Assembly: GCA_020048985.1 (NCBI GenBank) | Contig: JAIFLR010000022.1 | Coordinates: forward strand, 1-64,000 | DNA length: 64,000 bases | From: Halobacteriovorax sp. | GTDB lineage: Bacteria; Bdellovibrionota; Bacteriovoracia; Bacteriovoracales; Bacteriovoracaceae | Direction of reading: 5' to 3' | Shown: positions 32,817 to 42,335 of the stretch, in pieces | Numbering within the stretch: the first letter of the stretch is position 1 | Layout: every line of letters begins with the position of its first letter | Notes under the pieces: model-generated | The model's input: the letters and a program-made list of their open reading frames with translations, nothing else | Told to the model about the DNA's origin: nothing | The model's database searches: none | Translations under genes and position numbers: made by a program

Positions 32817-33842
32817 TTATTTCTCTTTTTTAAGTTCTTCTTGGATAATTTCTTTGGTTCTTAGCATAAGTTGCTTTAGTAATTCAATATTTCGCCCAGA
32901 GATTCCTGAGATAGGAAGCACCTTTCTGTCCAATTGAAGCTCCATAGACGATCGAAATTTCTCAATTTCTTCCTCAGTCATGGCATCAATCTTAGTTAAA
33001 CAGACGATTTCTTTTTTATTCAATAGTTCAGGGTTAAACTTTTCAAGCTCATCTCTAATCGTTGAATAGGCTTCAATGGCTTCAAATTCGTCTAAAAACA
33101 TAGAACAATCAACCAGGTGAACAAGGGCCGAGGTTCTTTCAATATGCTTTAAAAACTTAACTCCGAGGCCTTTGCCTTCAGCAGCGCCTTCAATCAACCC
33201 GGGGATATCTGTTACGACGATTGTTTTATCGCCTAATTCCACCACACCTAGGTTTGGTTCAAGTGTTGTAAAAGGGTAATCAGCAATCTTAGGACGTGCT
33301 GAACTGATGGCACTAATAAGTGTCGATTTCCCAGCATTAGGAAGTCCAATAAGAGCAATATCAGCTAGCAGCTTGAGCTCGAGGTGAATCAGGAGTTTTT
33401 TTCCTTCTTCGCCGTTTTGTGCAAAATTTGGAGTTTGTTTGACTGAGGTTTTGAAGTGAGCGTTTCCTTTGCCCCCTCGTCCGCCTTCACAAGCTTTATA
33501 GAGCTGTCCATGTTCAGTGATGTCGGTAATGAGATTTCCAGTCTCTCTATCAATCAACATTGTTCCCACTGGGACCTTAAGAAACAAATCTACCCCACAA
33601 GCTCCCTGCATGTTAGATCCACCACCATTGCCGCCAGCTTCAGCGACAAATGTCTTGAGTCCTCTAAAATGTAGGAGAGTATTGAGACCTTCGTCACCTT
33701 GGAAATAGACGTTTCCGCCCTCTCCACCGTCACCACCGTCGGGACCACCTAAAGGCACATATTTTTCGCGGCGATAACCCACGAAGCCTTTGCCGCCTTC
33801 GCCTGAGATAACTTCTATGTCTACTTCATCGATGAATTTCAT
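32817..33842 (-). CDS. obgE: GTPase Obg
   Basis: 341 residues. The glycine-rich Obg domain (GEGGKGFVGYRREKYVP, GGDGGEGGNVYF) is followed by the G domain: GLPNAGKST (G1), DIPGLIEGAAEGKGLG (G3) and TKID (G4). There is no long C-terminal extension. It assists 50S assembly. Its ATG follows a small hairpin (CCGTCGCGAGACGG) and the terminator at 33867, so it may have its own promoter or read-through control. Confidence 0.95.
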   Translation of the reverse strand: MKFIDEVDIEVISGEGGKGFVGYRREKYVPLGGPDGGDGGEGGNVYFQGDEGLNTLLHFRGLKTFVAEAGGNGGGSNMQGACGVDLFLKVPVGTMLIDRETGNLITDITEHGQLYKACEGGRGGKGNAHFKTSVKQTPNFAQNGEEGKKLLIHLELKLLADIALIGLPNAGKSTLISAISSARPKIADYPFTTLEPNLGVVELGDKTIVVTDIPGLIEGAAEGKGLGVKFLKHIERTSALVHLVDCSMFLDEFEAIEAYSTIRDELEKFNPELLNKKEIVCLTKIDAMTEEEIEKFRSSMELQLDRKVLPISGISGRNIELLKQLMLRTKEIIQEELKKEK

Positions 33843-33866
33843 AAAAACCTGACCGTCTCGCGACGG

Positions 33867-33898
33867 AAAAAAAAAGAGGGAGCCGTTTAAGCTCCCTC
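33867..33898 (-). terminator. Terminator after rpmA, before obgE
   Basis: GAGGGAGC-ttaaacg-GCTCCCTC on the minus strand followed by nine T. It separates rplU-rpmA from obgE-rsfS-rlmH, though partial read-through is likely. Confidence 0.88.
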
Positions 33899-33925
33899 AG
33901 TATCTTAAAAATCTTTAAAGAGCAA

Positions 33926-34180
33926 TTAAGCAGGAATAACTGAAATGATTTTCTTGGTTTTGTTATAGAAACCAAATTTCACAGTTCCAGGAACCATTGA
34001 ATAAATCGTGAAATCACGACCCATTTTAACGTTAACGCCAGGGTGGAACTTAGTTCCTTTCTGACGAACGATGATCATACCTGTTTCAACAGCTTCACCA
34101 CCGAATTTTTTTACACCGCGCATTTTTGGGTTAGAGTCACGTCCGTTAGATGTACTACCACCCGATTTCTTATGTGCCAT
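33926..34180 (-). CDS. rpmA: 50S ribosomal protein L27
   Basis: 84 residues starting [16 protein letters not shown], the standard L27 N-terminus, with GTKFHPG further on. It sits near the peptidyl-transferase centre. There is no N-terminal cleavable extension of the Firmicutes type. It follows rplU by 33 bases. Confidence 0.97.
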   Translation of the reverse strand: MAHKKSGGSTSNGRDSNPKMRGVKKFGGEAVETGMIIVRQKGTKFHPGVNVKMGRDFTIYSMVPGTVKFGFYNKTKKIISVIPA

Positions 34181-34213
34181 ATATCGTATCTCCTAAAATT
34201 GAATTCTTATTAA

Positions 34214-34564
34214 TTACTTCTTAGCTTTTTTTGCTTCAGCCTTACTTACTCCGCCCTGACCATCGCTGATTTCAGTGATCAAAAGACCAGTGTAACACTG
34301 ACGGTGACCATTCTTACGACGGTAAGCACCTGGCTTACGCTTAAGAACCAAAATCTTGCGAGTACGACCCTGTCTTACAACAGTAGCAGTAACTTTAGCG
34401 CCAGCAATAACTGGAGCACCAACGATAGTTTTTGTTCCACCAACGAAAAGAACCTGATCGAAAGATACAGTGGCTCCTTCTTCAGCATCTATTTTTTCAA
34501 CATCAATAAGATCGCCAGCTTTCAGTTTATACTGGTGACCTTTGATTTCCACAACCGTGTACAT
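34214..34564 (-). CDS. rplU: 50S ribosomal protein L21
   Basis: 116 residues beginning MYTVVEIKGHQYKLKAGD and containing the signature KRKPGAYRRKNGHRQ-x-YT. The C-terminus has a short Ala/Lys tail (KAEAKKAKK). First gene of the L21-L27 operon; the tract 34565-34639 contains its leader. Confidence 0.96.
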   Translation of the reverse strand: MYTVVEIKGHQYKLKAGDLIDVEKIDAEEGATVSFDQVLFVGGTKTIVGAPVIAGAKVTATVVRQGRTRKILVLKRKPGAYRRKNGHRQCYTGLLITEISDGQGGVSKAEAKKAKK

Positions 34565-34639
34565 GAAGACTCCTTCGAGAATACCACCTGGCGGGGAGGA
34601 ACTTGATTCCTGCTTTAAGCCCTAGGTGAGTTAATTTGA

Positions 34640-35977
34640 TCATAGGGTTTTAAACGGGATGGGCGCATTTGTCAATTTCCGTCTCTTCTCGGCCACAAGT
34701 ATCAAGAGAGAAAAAGGGGCAAATATCCATAAAGGGTACTGGTATTTAAACAGACCGGCCGGCGCGGTCATTATCACGAGTATAATGCGGCAAAGTAAAA
34801 CAAAGCAAACTGAGTTAAAGAGGAACGAGCGAGGGTAATAAAATAAAGCTATTAAAATTGATAAGATAGGAATCAGGTAATTTGAAAAGATGTGGGAGTA
34901 CTGACTCTTGAGGCGCATTAATTTGTTGAGGAATTTGCGGGCCGAATCAGGGCGATGGTAGCGGCTCGCCGAGATTTGCTGCTCCACACTGGAAAAGAAA
35001 GTTTTACTGTCTGGGGATTGCCATTTTCGATGCAGCGAGTCCAGATAGAGATCTGAGGCAATGTAAGCAAAGTCCATGGGGTATCCAAAGTGATAGCCGG
35101 CGATTTTAAGGCGGTTTACTAAGAAGAGGTTCCAGTTTTGCAAAATAATTTCAAATGATGCCTTCCTAAATTTTAAATAATCATCATGAGAGACTCCGTT
35201 ATTAACTCCACCTCTATGAAAAGGAGTGATTTCAAAATCTGTTTGGTGATTGATGAGGTATTCGTTTTTAAAATAAGGACCCAATTTTTGATCGATTTCT
35301 GAAGGGAGTCCCCCAGAATATTTCTCTTTTAGAATATAGCTCAAGGGATTAATTAAAAGAGTCACTTCATAGTTGTCATGGTGACGTTGATTTGTGTTGT
35401 TCAATTGGATGAGCCAAATAAACATGATTGTTAAAATTGAAGTAATGGCGAAACTTCTAAGTAAAAATCTAAACCTGAATAAAATCAAAAGTGATAATAA
35501 AGGAAGCATCACCCACGCTGCTTCTTTTCGTAAAAAGCAGCAAGCCCCAAAGGCGATACCAAAATTTAAGTTCGCCTTTAAAGAAGTGTTTTCAGATAGG
35601 CACAGATCATAAAACTTAATTAAGACGTAAGCCATTAACCAACTGGCAGAGATATCTCTCACTGAATAAAGAGAAAGCAGAATATTGACCGGATAAGCGA
35701 AGAAGATTAGAAGACCCAAAATGTAGTATTTTAATGTCCCCATTCTGATCGCAATGTTAGAAAAACTTGTCAGACAAAAAAAGATGGTAAGGAAATTAAT
35801 GATAGAAAGCGCCGAGACTTCCGGCCAGATCTGAAAAAAAATCATGTTAAGAGAAAAATAAAAGTCACCAAGGAAAATGGAAGGAGTCACGGCGGCAATG
35901 GCCCTTAATGCTTCAAAAGAATCAAATCCCAAAAAACCGGGATACCCCCCATAAAAGATCATGCTCAATAGGGACAA
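34640..35977 (-). CDS. GT-C-type membrane glycosyltransferase, main part (3' of a probable frameshift)
   Basis: 445 residues with about ten hydrophobic helices. The first loop, GGYPGFLGFDSFEALR, resembles the conserved Asp-containing first periplasmic loop of GT-C enzymes that use polyprenyl-phosphate sugars. The apparent start lies inside a membrane helix: reading upstream, the same frame continues as LFYSYVALGNLSLL before a stop. The upstream ORF (35922-36353) would supply the missing N-terminus if one T is removed from a T6 run (plus-strand A6 at 36001-36006). I regard both as one broken or mis-sequenced gene of about 575 codons. Confidence 0.65.
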   Translation of the reverse strand: MSLLSMIFYGGYPGFLGFDSFEALRAIAAVTPSIFLGDFYFSLNMIFFQIWPEVSALSIINFLTIFFCLTSFSNIAIRMGTLKYYILGLLIFFAYPVNILLSLYSVRDISASWLMAYVLIKFYDLCLSENTSLKANLNFGIAFGACCFLRKEAAWVMLPLLSLLILFRFRFLLRSFAITSILTIMFIWLIQLNNTNQRHHDNYEVTLLINPLSYILKEKYSGGLPSEIDQKLGPYFKNEYLINHQTDFEITPFHRGGVNNGVSHDDYLKFRKASFEIILQNWNLFLVNRLKIAGYHFGYPMDFAYIASDLYLDSLHRKWQSPDSKTFFSSVEQQISASRYHRPDSARKFLNKLMRLKSQYSHIFSNYLIPILSILIALFYYPRSFLFNSVCFVLLCRIILVIMTAPAGLFKYQYPLWIFAPFSLLILVAEKRRKLTNAPIPFKTL

Positions 35978-36353
35978 GTTTCCTAAAGCGACGTAAGAAT
36001 AAAAAAGCTGAGAAAATCAGGGTTGCTTCGAACACATTTTTTTGTTTTATGGGTTCATTTGATTGAACTTTTTCGAGAAGAATCGGCTGGTCAGATGGAT
36101 TCTTGGATTCAATAGATAAGACCTTGCTCGCTAGGAATCTGTAAGTGGATTTTTCCGCAGTTGGAATCAGATTATGAATAACGATATCATCGTTGCTCTT
36201 CTGGACTTTTAACACGATCTCAAGACCGATCTGATCTTTTAAATCAAGGACGACAGGAGGATTCCATGGAAGGTTCCAGATTCCCAGTCCGGCGGCGAAG
36301 GAAAACCATAGGGCGAATACGATTTTAAGTATTCTGTCGGATGAGTTCTGCAA
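35922..36353 (-). CDS. N-terminal part of the GT-C membrane protein, split by frameshift
   Basis: 143 residues as written. One membrane helix (IVFALWFSFAAGLGIW), a periplasmic beta-rich segment, then the start of a second helix (FEATLIFSAF), after which the frame runs into RRFRKLVPIEHDLL and stops. Deleting one T of the run GCTTTTTTATT joins FSAF directly to YSYVALGNLSLLSMIFYGG of the downstream ORF and restores an uninterrupted helix. It overlaps the nucleotidyltransferase gene upstream by 29 bases. Confidence 0.55.
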   Translation of the reverse strand: MQNSSDRILKIVFALWFSFAAGLGIWNLPWNPPVVLDLKDQIGLEIVLKVQKSNDDIVIHNLIPTAEKSTYRFLASKVLSIESKNPSDQPILLEKVQSNEPIKQKNVFEATLIFSAFLFLRRFRKLVPIEHDLLWGVSRFFGI

Positions 36354-37044
36354 AAGAAATTCCCCAATATTTTTCTACCTGGTCAATAGTCCCAAAAGGT
36401 AAAAACTGTTCAACCCTTGCGAGTTTAATTTTAAATCCTGCCAAAAGAAATTCATTATATAAAGGGGCCACATAAGACTCAGAGGTCTTAAACTTAAGGC
36501 ATTCTTCCTGTGCCAGCCTTTGAAGTCTTTCTTTGCCATGAAAATAATAATATCCAACGGAAGCCCAATCGGAAATTCTCTTTTTTTCAGCTACCTCGGT
36601 GACATTATCATCATCATCAATTTTACAGAACGACCAACTTGTTCCTGGTTGAATAGAGCAGGGTATAATTCCTTGATATTTACCTGAATCAATTAATAGC
36701 CTGAGACCTGGGCAGGTAAAGAAGGTATCACAATTAAATATAACAATGTCTTCATGGACCACGATATTGGCCGCTTTGAGGTACGTTTCAAGTTGCCCGC
36801 CGGTCGGGTGATCTAATTCATGCCATTCAATTCTGGGGTTGTCGCGAAAATGAGAAGGTAACTGATCCTTTCTCTGACATATAACGATCAATTGATCGGA
36901 GGGTTGAAGTTCCAGGGCTTCAATTGATCTTTCCAACATTGATTTGTTGTTAAGCTTGATCAGGGGTTTTGAAATATCAAGACCATTTTCACGAAAGCGC
37001 GCTCCACTTCCAGCGGCACAAATAACAAAAGAGACGGGTCTCAT
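36325..37044 (-). CDS. Nucleotidyltransferase (sugar- or alcohol-phosphate, LicC/GT-A-like)
   Basis: 239 residues starting FVICAAGSGARFRENG ... KPLIKLNNKSMLERSI, the NTP-transferase signature (GxGxR-x-K-P). EDIVIFNCDTFF carries the metal-binding Asp. It would make an NDP-activated head group. It overlaps the APH-type kinase gene by 4 bases, a pairing also seen in LicA/LicC (choline kinase and cytidylyltransferase) and in capsule loci. The substrate is not deducible. Confidence 0.75.
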   Translation of the reverse strand: MRPVSFVICAAGSGARFRENGLDISKPLIKLNNKSMLERSIEALELQPSDQLIVICQRKDQLPSHFRDNPRIEWHELDHPTGGQLETYLKAANIVVHEDIVIFNCDTFFTCPGLRLLIDSGKYQGIIPCSIQPGTSWSFCKIDDDDNVTEVAEKKRISDWASVGYYYFHGKERLQRLAQEECLKFKTSESYVAPLYNEFLLAGFKIKLARVEQFLPFGTIDQVEKYWGISFAELIRQNT

Positions 37045-37952
37045 TTTATTTCCCGGAATAAATTAAGGGAGGTTAGTAAGAAGGCTTTCATCCTTTCATC
37101 AGAGTCCTGGTGGAAGGGAAGGAGTGAGGCAAGGAGAGAGGCTTCGACTAATCTCACGCTGCGAAGACTCGTATTCAGACTTTTAATCAGTGCGGTGAAT
37201 TTGTTTCTACTGTTTTGTAAATCCAATGTTTTTTTTACTGTGACATTATGGTCGGGATCAACCGTAAATAGGCCATGAGTAATTAAATCATAGTTACCCA
37301 TTAAAGACTGGGAGATCTTGGCAAGCTCATAATGTACCGGCCGAAAATTATGGTTGGGATTCAGGGATCCTTTTGGATCAATCAGAAATAAGTGATTGTC
37401 GTCCAAAAGCATATTGGAAAAACATAAATCACCGTGTGAGAAAAAGAGATGATTCTGCTTCTCTTGATTTAAAGCATCTAAAATAGACACATTTAAAGTC
37501 GTGATGTATTGGCGGATATCTTTATAACCAAAAAAACTGCAATAGTCGTCAAATGTGTTTTTGATGGAGATGCTTTCGATCATCTCAATTCGATCTAAGT
37601 TCTTATTTAAAATTTCTCGTTCAACTGACTGAAGGAAGTCATTATGGTTACATTTTTGTTTTGGTACTTGAGTCAGATAGTGATCCAGGTTTTCTAATAA
37701 AACGCTGACCTGCCCATCAGGGTTGGTAGGATTGAGTAAAGTGAAGCTCGCATCCTGGACGCTGATCTTTTTAATAAAATATCGACTGTACTCGCCTAAT
37801 TCCTCATATGAATGAACGGCTGGAAAGTAAGACTTTATTTCAGCTGGTGGAGAGTTTAAAAAAAGAAACTCAAGCCTTAATTTCTCTTTATGCACTGATC
37901 GCTTTTCAAGGAATTCTCCATGATCAATTAGTTCATTAAAGTAGCGACTCAT
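37041..37952 (-). CDS. APH/choline-kinase-like phosphotransferase
   Basis: 303 residues. The kinase catalytic loop is FSHGDLCFSNMLLDDNH and the metal Asp lies in LFLIDPKGS, matching the aminoglycoside/choline kinase fold. The N-lobe is poorly conserved. It is coupled to the nucleotidyltransferase that follows, so it may phosphorylate the compound which that enzyme then activates. Confidence 0.72.
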   Translation of the reverse strand: MSRYFNELIDHGEFLEKRSVHKEKLRLEFLFLNSPPAEIKSYFPAVHSYEELGEYSRYFIKKISVQDASFTLLNPTNPDGQVSVLLENLDHYLTQVPKQKCNHNDFLQSVEREILNKNLDRIEMIESISIKNTFDDYCSFFGYKDIRQYITTLNVSILDALNQEKQNHLFFSHGDLCFSNMLLDDNHLFLIDPKGSLNPNHNFRPVHYELAKISQSLMGNYDLITHGLFTVDPDHNVTVKKTLDLQNSRNKFTALIKSLNTSLRSVRLVEASLLASLLPFHQDSDERMKAFLLTSLNLFREIK

Positions 37953-37956
37953 GATT

Positions 37957-38724
37957 TTATTTTTTATAAATAACCTCTGAGTCGTAATTCATTAAAGTAC
38001 CGTTATAAAGACTTAATGGATCCTGTAATGATTTTAAAACACGTTTTACGATAATGGTTGTTTGTTTAAACAGTTTCGCATTACTCAATTGATCCTCTTC
38101 TCTCCATGTGATCGGGAAGAAGGCTACTTTAGCATGATTTAAGTAGGCGTGAAAAAGCAGGAAAACATTAAAGGTTAAATCGTTAGGGAAATTCAAGTAT
38201 CTTTCATCTTTTAAGAATTTAGTTTGATAGACATTAAGTCCAGATCCCATGTCTGAAATAGAATCTCCGCATACCACGGAGCAGAATAAGTTTAACACTT
38301 TATTTCCAAAAATTCGGAAGTAAGAATAACCTTTTAAAGTCGAGAGGGCATGAAATCTTGATCCCAGAAGACAATCGTATTTATTATCATCTCCTCTTTC
38401 TAGAAAAGGAATTAGGTCTGCAATGTCGGCTTGATCATCACCGTGCAAAACGATGACGTGAGTGTATTCATTTTTAATGGCGTATTGAAAGGCTATTTTA
38501 TGCGAACCACCCAGACTATAATTGGACTTGTTTCTCAAAATGGTCACATTTTTCAAGTCTTGTTTCTTGGCCGCCTCGATGGCATTTTCGAGTGTATGGT
38601 CGGGACTCAAATTATCAATTATTAGTGTGTCGGCTTCTATGGCGGAAGCTTTGATTTTAGTAATCACTCTTCCTATCTGATTTTCGCAGCGGAAAGCGGG
38701 TATGAATATGAGTCGTTTTGACAT
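37957..38724 (-). CDS. Glycosyltransferase family 2 (DPM1-like)
   Basis: 255 residues. LIFIPAFRCENQIGRVI, TLIIDNLSPDHT and VIVLHGDDQADIADLIPFL (the DxD-like metal site) fit GT2, close to dolichyl/polyprenyl-phosphate mannosyltransferases. No membrane helices. Its product could feed the GT-C protein downstream. First gene of the minus-strand run 38724 to 34640. Confidence 0.82.
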   Translation of the reverse strand: MSKRLIFIPAFRCENQIGRVITKIKASAIEADTLIIDNLSPDHTLENAIEAAKKQDLKNVTILRNKSNYSLGGSHKIAFQYAIKNEYTHVIVLHGDDQADIADLIPFLERGDDNKYDCLLGSRFHALSTLKGYSYFRIFGNKVLNLFCSVVCGDSISDMGSGLNVYQTKFLKDERYLNFPNDLTFNVFLLFHAYLNHAKVAFFPITWREEDQLSNAKLFKQTTIIVKRVLKSLQDPLSLYNGTLMNYDSEVIYKK

Positions 38725-38849
38725 GGGTTGATAGTATCAAGTGAAGAAAGAAATAGAAATAAAAGTATCGGGATTAATTGTCTCTTTTAGTCAGAAATTA
38801 ATTTGAGAATATTATTTATTCCGCCCCTCCAAATGTCCGTTAAGTAGGA

Positions 38850-41162
38850 ATGAAAAATCATTTTTTAGGTCACGCGTCTCTAACGGCTGAACAGCTCGCG
38901 TCTTTGGGTGGCAAGGCCCGCAATCTTCATGTGCTTAAATTGAATGGTTTTCAGGTTCCGGCCGGGTTTATTCTGCACGGGCCTGCCAGTAGTCTGGTAG
39001 AAGCAGTCAATGAGATTGGAGGCTTTCCCGTTGCTGTTCGTTCTAGTTGCTCAATGGAGGATTTGCCCAACGCAAGTTTTGCTGGTCTGTATGAAACATT
39101 TTTATTTGTAAAAGATCTTTCGGAACTTCAGAAAACAATAGAGCTATGTTTTGAATCAAAAAAATCATCCCGAGTGAAGGACTATCTGGAAACTAAAGGC
39201 ATAAGCGCTTCTCCTGAGTCTTTATCCATGAGCGTTTTAGTTCAGAAAATGATTGATCCATTAATGGCTGGTGTGCTTTTTACACTAAATCCAATCAATG
39301 GATTTGAAGAAGAGTTTTACCTTGAATATTGCCAGGGTGTGGGCGAAAGACTTGTTTCTGGTCATGTGACGCCTTCATCTTGTTCTTTTAATATTCAGAA
39401 AAACGCCATTGAATCAGAGTTCATCAATACAGAGAAAACAAAGATTGAACCACATCTTTTATCACAACTCATTCAAGAGTCTAAAAAAATTCAGGCTTTT
39501 TTTGGAACTCCACAGGATATAGAATGGGCGATTGATAAAAATAATCAATTGCATATTCTTCAATCCAGGCCTATTACAACATTTTCCTATCGAACTGATG
39601 TCCCAGAGATGACTAATGCGGATCTGAAAGATGGTGGTATCTCTGCCAGGGTTTGTACTCGATTTATGTATTCAGCTTACCGAAATGCGATGCAGGTCTC
39701 GATGGGGGAATATTTTAAAAAAATAAATCTTATTAAATCATCAGCAGATATAACATGGATTTATAACTATTATGGACGAGTCTATTGGAACGCTGGCGCA
39801 GTTAAAGAAGGTTTGAAGCGCATTCCAGGATTTAATGAAGAGGATTTTGACCGTGATCTAGGTATTCAAAAAGATTATGGTGCTCAAGGCCCACACAAAA
39901 CGAAGCTCTCAGCTTCTACTCTGCTAAATGCTATCCCTGTGGTCATTGGACTTCATAGAGAATTCAGCGATTGTGAAAAAATGGTCGAGCATTTTAAAGA
40001 TTTGTTTGAATTTAGGGACGAGCTATTTAAAGAGAGATTAAAAAGTATTCCTAGCATGAGTCGTGAGGCATTCCATGACTGGCTACTAGGCGTGATTCAA
40101 CTCCAGATTGTGACAGAACAGAATTACTTTCGTACCATTTATAATAATTCAAATTTTCAAACAGAATTTAAAACGGCATTAAAAAAAATCAAGACCTATC
40201 AAGCCGGGGATGAACTTGAATTAATGGGAAGTCTGGCAGCCGTTTCTCATTTAAATGTCCAGGAAGATTTGTCCGTGCTCGCGCAAAAAGCGGAACTCTT
40301 TGGCATTGGTTCTGATGCGTACTTAAAGCAAAGAGATATATTTCTTTCAATTCACTACCATCATGGTCCCGCCGAACTTGATATTACTGTTCCAAGGTGG
40401 GGAGAAAATAAAGAGTGGGTCGATGAGCTTGTTCGCTCTTTTACTCCCTCGCCCCATAAAAACAGTGTTGAATTTGATAAGACTGTCGCGCGGCTAGTGG
40501 GTGGGGCAAATTTTTTCACACGAAATCGATTCAAAAAAAATCTGAGCCGATCACGAAATTTTTTAATCATCAGAGAAGAGATGCGTGCGTTCTCTACCAG
40601 GGCCTATTATCTACTTCGGTTAGGTATGCTTGAACTTGGCAAACGCCTGCAGATCCCAGATGAAGAACTTTTTATGCTTGATCTTAATGAAGTGGCGCAA
40701 ATCATAAGCTCAAATAAATTCGAGTTACCTGATTTGAAAGAGCGCCTAACTCACTACAACGCTTATCGTGGGTTCGTGTCGCCCAATGATTTTGGAGGGA
40801 CTATACTTCAGTCAACCGGCGCTATGGAGGCAGGAGCCTTTAAAGGAATTGGTTGCAGTTCAGGGGAGTTCACAGGACGGGCACGAGTCATTCTTGATAT
40901 CCATAAAACGGGTGCATTAACTAAAAATGAAATCCTCGTAACGCTATTTACTGATCCTGGTTGGACTCCCGTTCTGGCGCGGGTAGGTGGAGTGATAACT
41001 GAAGTAGGGGGTCTTCTTTCCCATGCAGCAGTGATCGGCAGAGAGTATGGGATACCAGCAATTTTAAACGTTAATGGCGCCACCAGGCTCATCAAAGATG
41101 GCAGCCTTATCAGAATAAATGGAAAAACGGGACTGATTGAAATTCTAGAAGAAAGTCCTTAA
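38850..41162 (+). CDS. Rifampin-phosphotransferase-like dikinase (ATP-grasp plus swivelling His domain), paralogue A
   Basis: 770 residues. The N-terminal third is the PPDK/PEP-synthase ATP-binding domain (LGGKARNLHVLKLNGFQVPAGFI, AVRSSCSMEDLPNASFAG, EWAIDKNNQLHILQSRPIT). The C-terminus is the phosphohistidine domain with GGLLSHAAVIGREYGIPAI (His near residue 723). The PEP/pyruvate barrel is absent, and a 400-residue middle domain of unknown specificity sits between, as in RPH enzymes that use ATP to phosphorylate a hydroxyl, giving AMP and Pi. The real substrate is unknown; the neighbourhood suggests a lipid alcohol. Its end overlaps the convergent barrel gene. Confidence 0.78.
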   Translation: MKNHFLGHASLTAEQLASLGGKARNLHVLKLNGFQVPAGFILHGPASSLVEAVNEIGGFPVAVRSSCSMEDLPNASFAGLYETFLFVKDLSELQKTIELCFESKKSSRVKDYLETKGISASPESLSMSVLVQKMIDPLMAGVLFTLNPINGFEEEFYLEYCQGVGERLVSGHVTPSSCSFNIQKNAIESEFINTEKTKIEPHLLSQLIQESKKIQAFFGTPQDIEWAIDKNNQLHILQSRPITTFSYRTDVPEMTNADLKDGGISARVCTRFMYSAYRNAMQVSMGEYFKKINLIKSSADITWIYNYYGRVYWNAGAVKEGLKRIPGFNEEDFDRDLGIQKDYGAQGPHKTKLSASTLLNAIPVVIGLHREFSDCEKMVEHFKDLFEFRDELFKERLKSIPSMSREAFHDWLLGVIQLQIVTEQNYFRTIYNNSNFQTEFKTALKKIKTYQAGDELELMGSLAAVSHLNVQEDLSVLAQKAELFGIGSDAYLKQRDIFLSIHYHHGPAELDITVPRWGENKEWVDELVRSFTPSPHKNSVEFDKTVARLVGGANFFTRNRFKKNLSRSRNFLIIREEMRAFSTRAYYLLRLGMLELGKRLQIPDEELFMLDLNEVAQIISSNKFELPDLKERLTHYNAYRGFVSPNDFGGTILQSTGAMEAGAFKGIGCSSGEFTGRARVILDIHKTGALTKNEILVTLFTDPGWTPVLARVGGVITEVGGLLSHAAVIGREYGIPAILNVNGATRLIKDGSLIRINGKTGLIEILEESP

Positions 41163-42335
41163 GGCCATACCAACGTCAGTTGTGACTAACTTCTGGGCCG
41201 GGTTTTCAATCGTGTCACCCTTGGCCAGAGGAATATAGGCAAAAATCTCGAATTCAGTACTGTGCCCAAGATCTATTTTATTTTTGGTAATGAAATAGGT
41301 AAATCCAGATTTAAGATCATTAACAACTGTTCCACCTAATTGCACCAGAGGGTGGATGTCATATTGTGCGGCGATTGCCAGAAAATATTCAATTGGAAGG
41401 AAGCGATCATTAATTGAACCTGCGGTTACGTACCGATTTTGTTTTTGGTAACCTGATTCACCTCTTAGATGAAAAGTGTTACTTAATTGCTGGTCATAGC
41501 CCAGCAGTACATCCCATAAAGGATGTGATTCTGTATCATCAGTATAATCTGTTTGGTAAAGTGTCTGCATAAAGAGCATTGCTTCAGAGAAACTGTACTC
41601 TAATTGACCACCAAGTTTATGTCGGTTTTGGTCTTCTCCGATAACGAAATCTGCCTGGAAATCATTCGTCACTTGATATTCACCATGGGCCCAAAGAGTT
41701 CGATCTATTTGCCCCTCATAACCTTCTAGGCTTTTATCACCAAGAAAATAAAAATCTACAGTGTATTTATCGTTAACAAAAAAAGTGAAATTAAGTCCAT
41801 CATTCCCCTGTGCCACCTGAGAAATAGAGGTCAAGGCAGTTGGCTGATTAAATGGATTGATGGGATTGAAGACTTCACCCAAACCATAATTAATATAGAT
41901 TCTTCCTGCCATGAAACGATTTTCATCATAGTCCCATTCGTAATACAGTTTATTCAAAATGTATTCAGTTCGGTAGTTTTCACCTTCCTCAATGTGTTGG
42001 AGCTTGAAAACATCTCTTGCCACTAACTTGTTGGGATATGTATAGATAATTGGCGCCAGGTATGGAGCCTCATAAAGATCTGATCTGCTGTGTCTGCCAA
42101 AAAGATTGGCCTCTAATTTTGAATTTTTAAATTTAACTTTTCCATTTAAATTACCATAGACGAGGTAAAAATCTTCTTCGTCCCAATTCTGGGCTAGATC
42201 TTCTTTTGCCAACTCATTGTTCCAGGAATGCCTGCCCTGGACTTCCATGTTACCTGAAACTTCGCTGTCAATTTTCGATTGTGACCAGCCCTGAAGACTT
42301 TGCAAAAGAATAAATAAGCAAAAAAATGATTTCAT
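41145..42335 (-). CDS. Predicted outer-membrane barrel of the export operon
   Basis: 396 residues with a signal peptide (LFILLQSLQGWS/QSKI). The body is strand-rich with many aromatic residues and ends DVGMALRTFF, with a C-terminal Phe. The segment GRIYINYGLGEVFNPINPFN resembles bacterial porin-like proteins encoded with LolA-like and ABC genes. As last gene of the run beginning at 46187 it may be the outer-membrane component of the exporter. Confidence 0.65.
   Translation of the reverse strand: MKSFFCLFILLQSLQGWSQSKIDSEVSGNMEVQGRHSWNNELAKEDLAQNWDEEDFYLVYGNLNGKVKFKNSKLEANLFGRHSRSDLYEAPYLAPIIYTYPNKLVARDVFKLQHIEEGENYRTEYILNKLYYEWDYDENRFMAGRIYINYGLGEVFNPINPFNQPTALTSISQVAQGNDGLNFTFFVNDKYTVDFYFLGDKSLEGYEGQIDRTLWAHGEYQVTNDFQADFVIGEDQNRHKLGGQLEYSFSEAMLFMQTLYQTDYTDDTESHPLWDVLLGYDQQLSNTFHLRGESGYQKQNRYVTAGSINDRFLPIEYFLAIAAQYDIHPLVQLGGTVVNDLKSGFTYFITKNKIDLGHSTEFEIFAYIPLAKGDTIENPAQKLVTTDVGMALRTFF

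Noticed and set aside
38850-41162. PEP synthase or pyruvate phosphate dikinase
   Set aside because: The PEP/pyruvate-binding barrel is missing; the order ATP-grasp, unknown middle, His domain is RPH-like.
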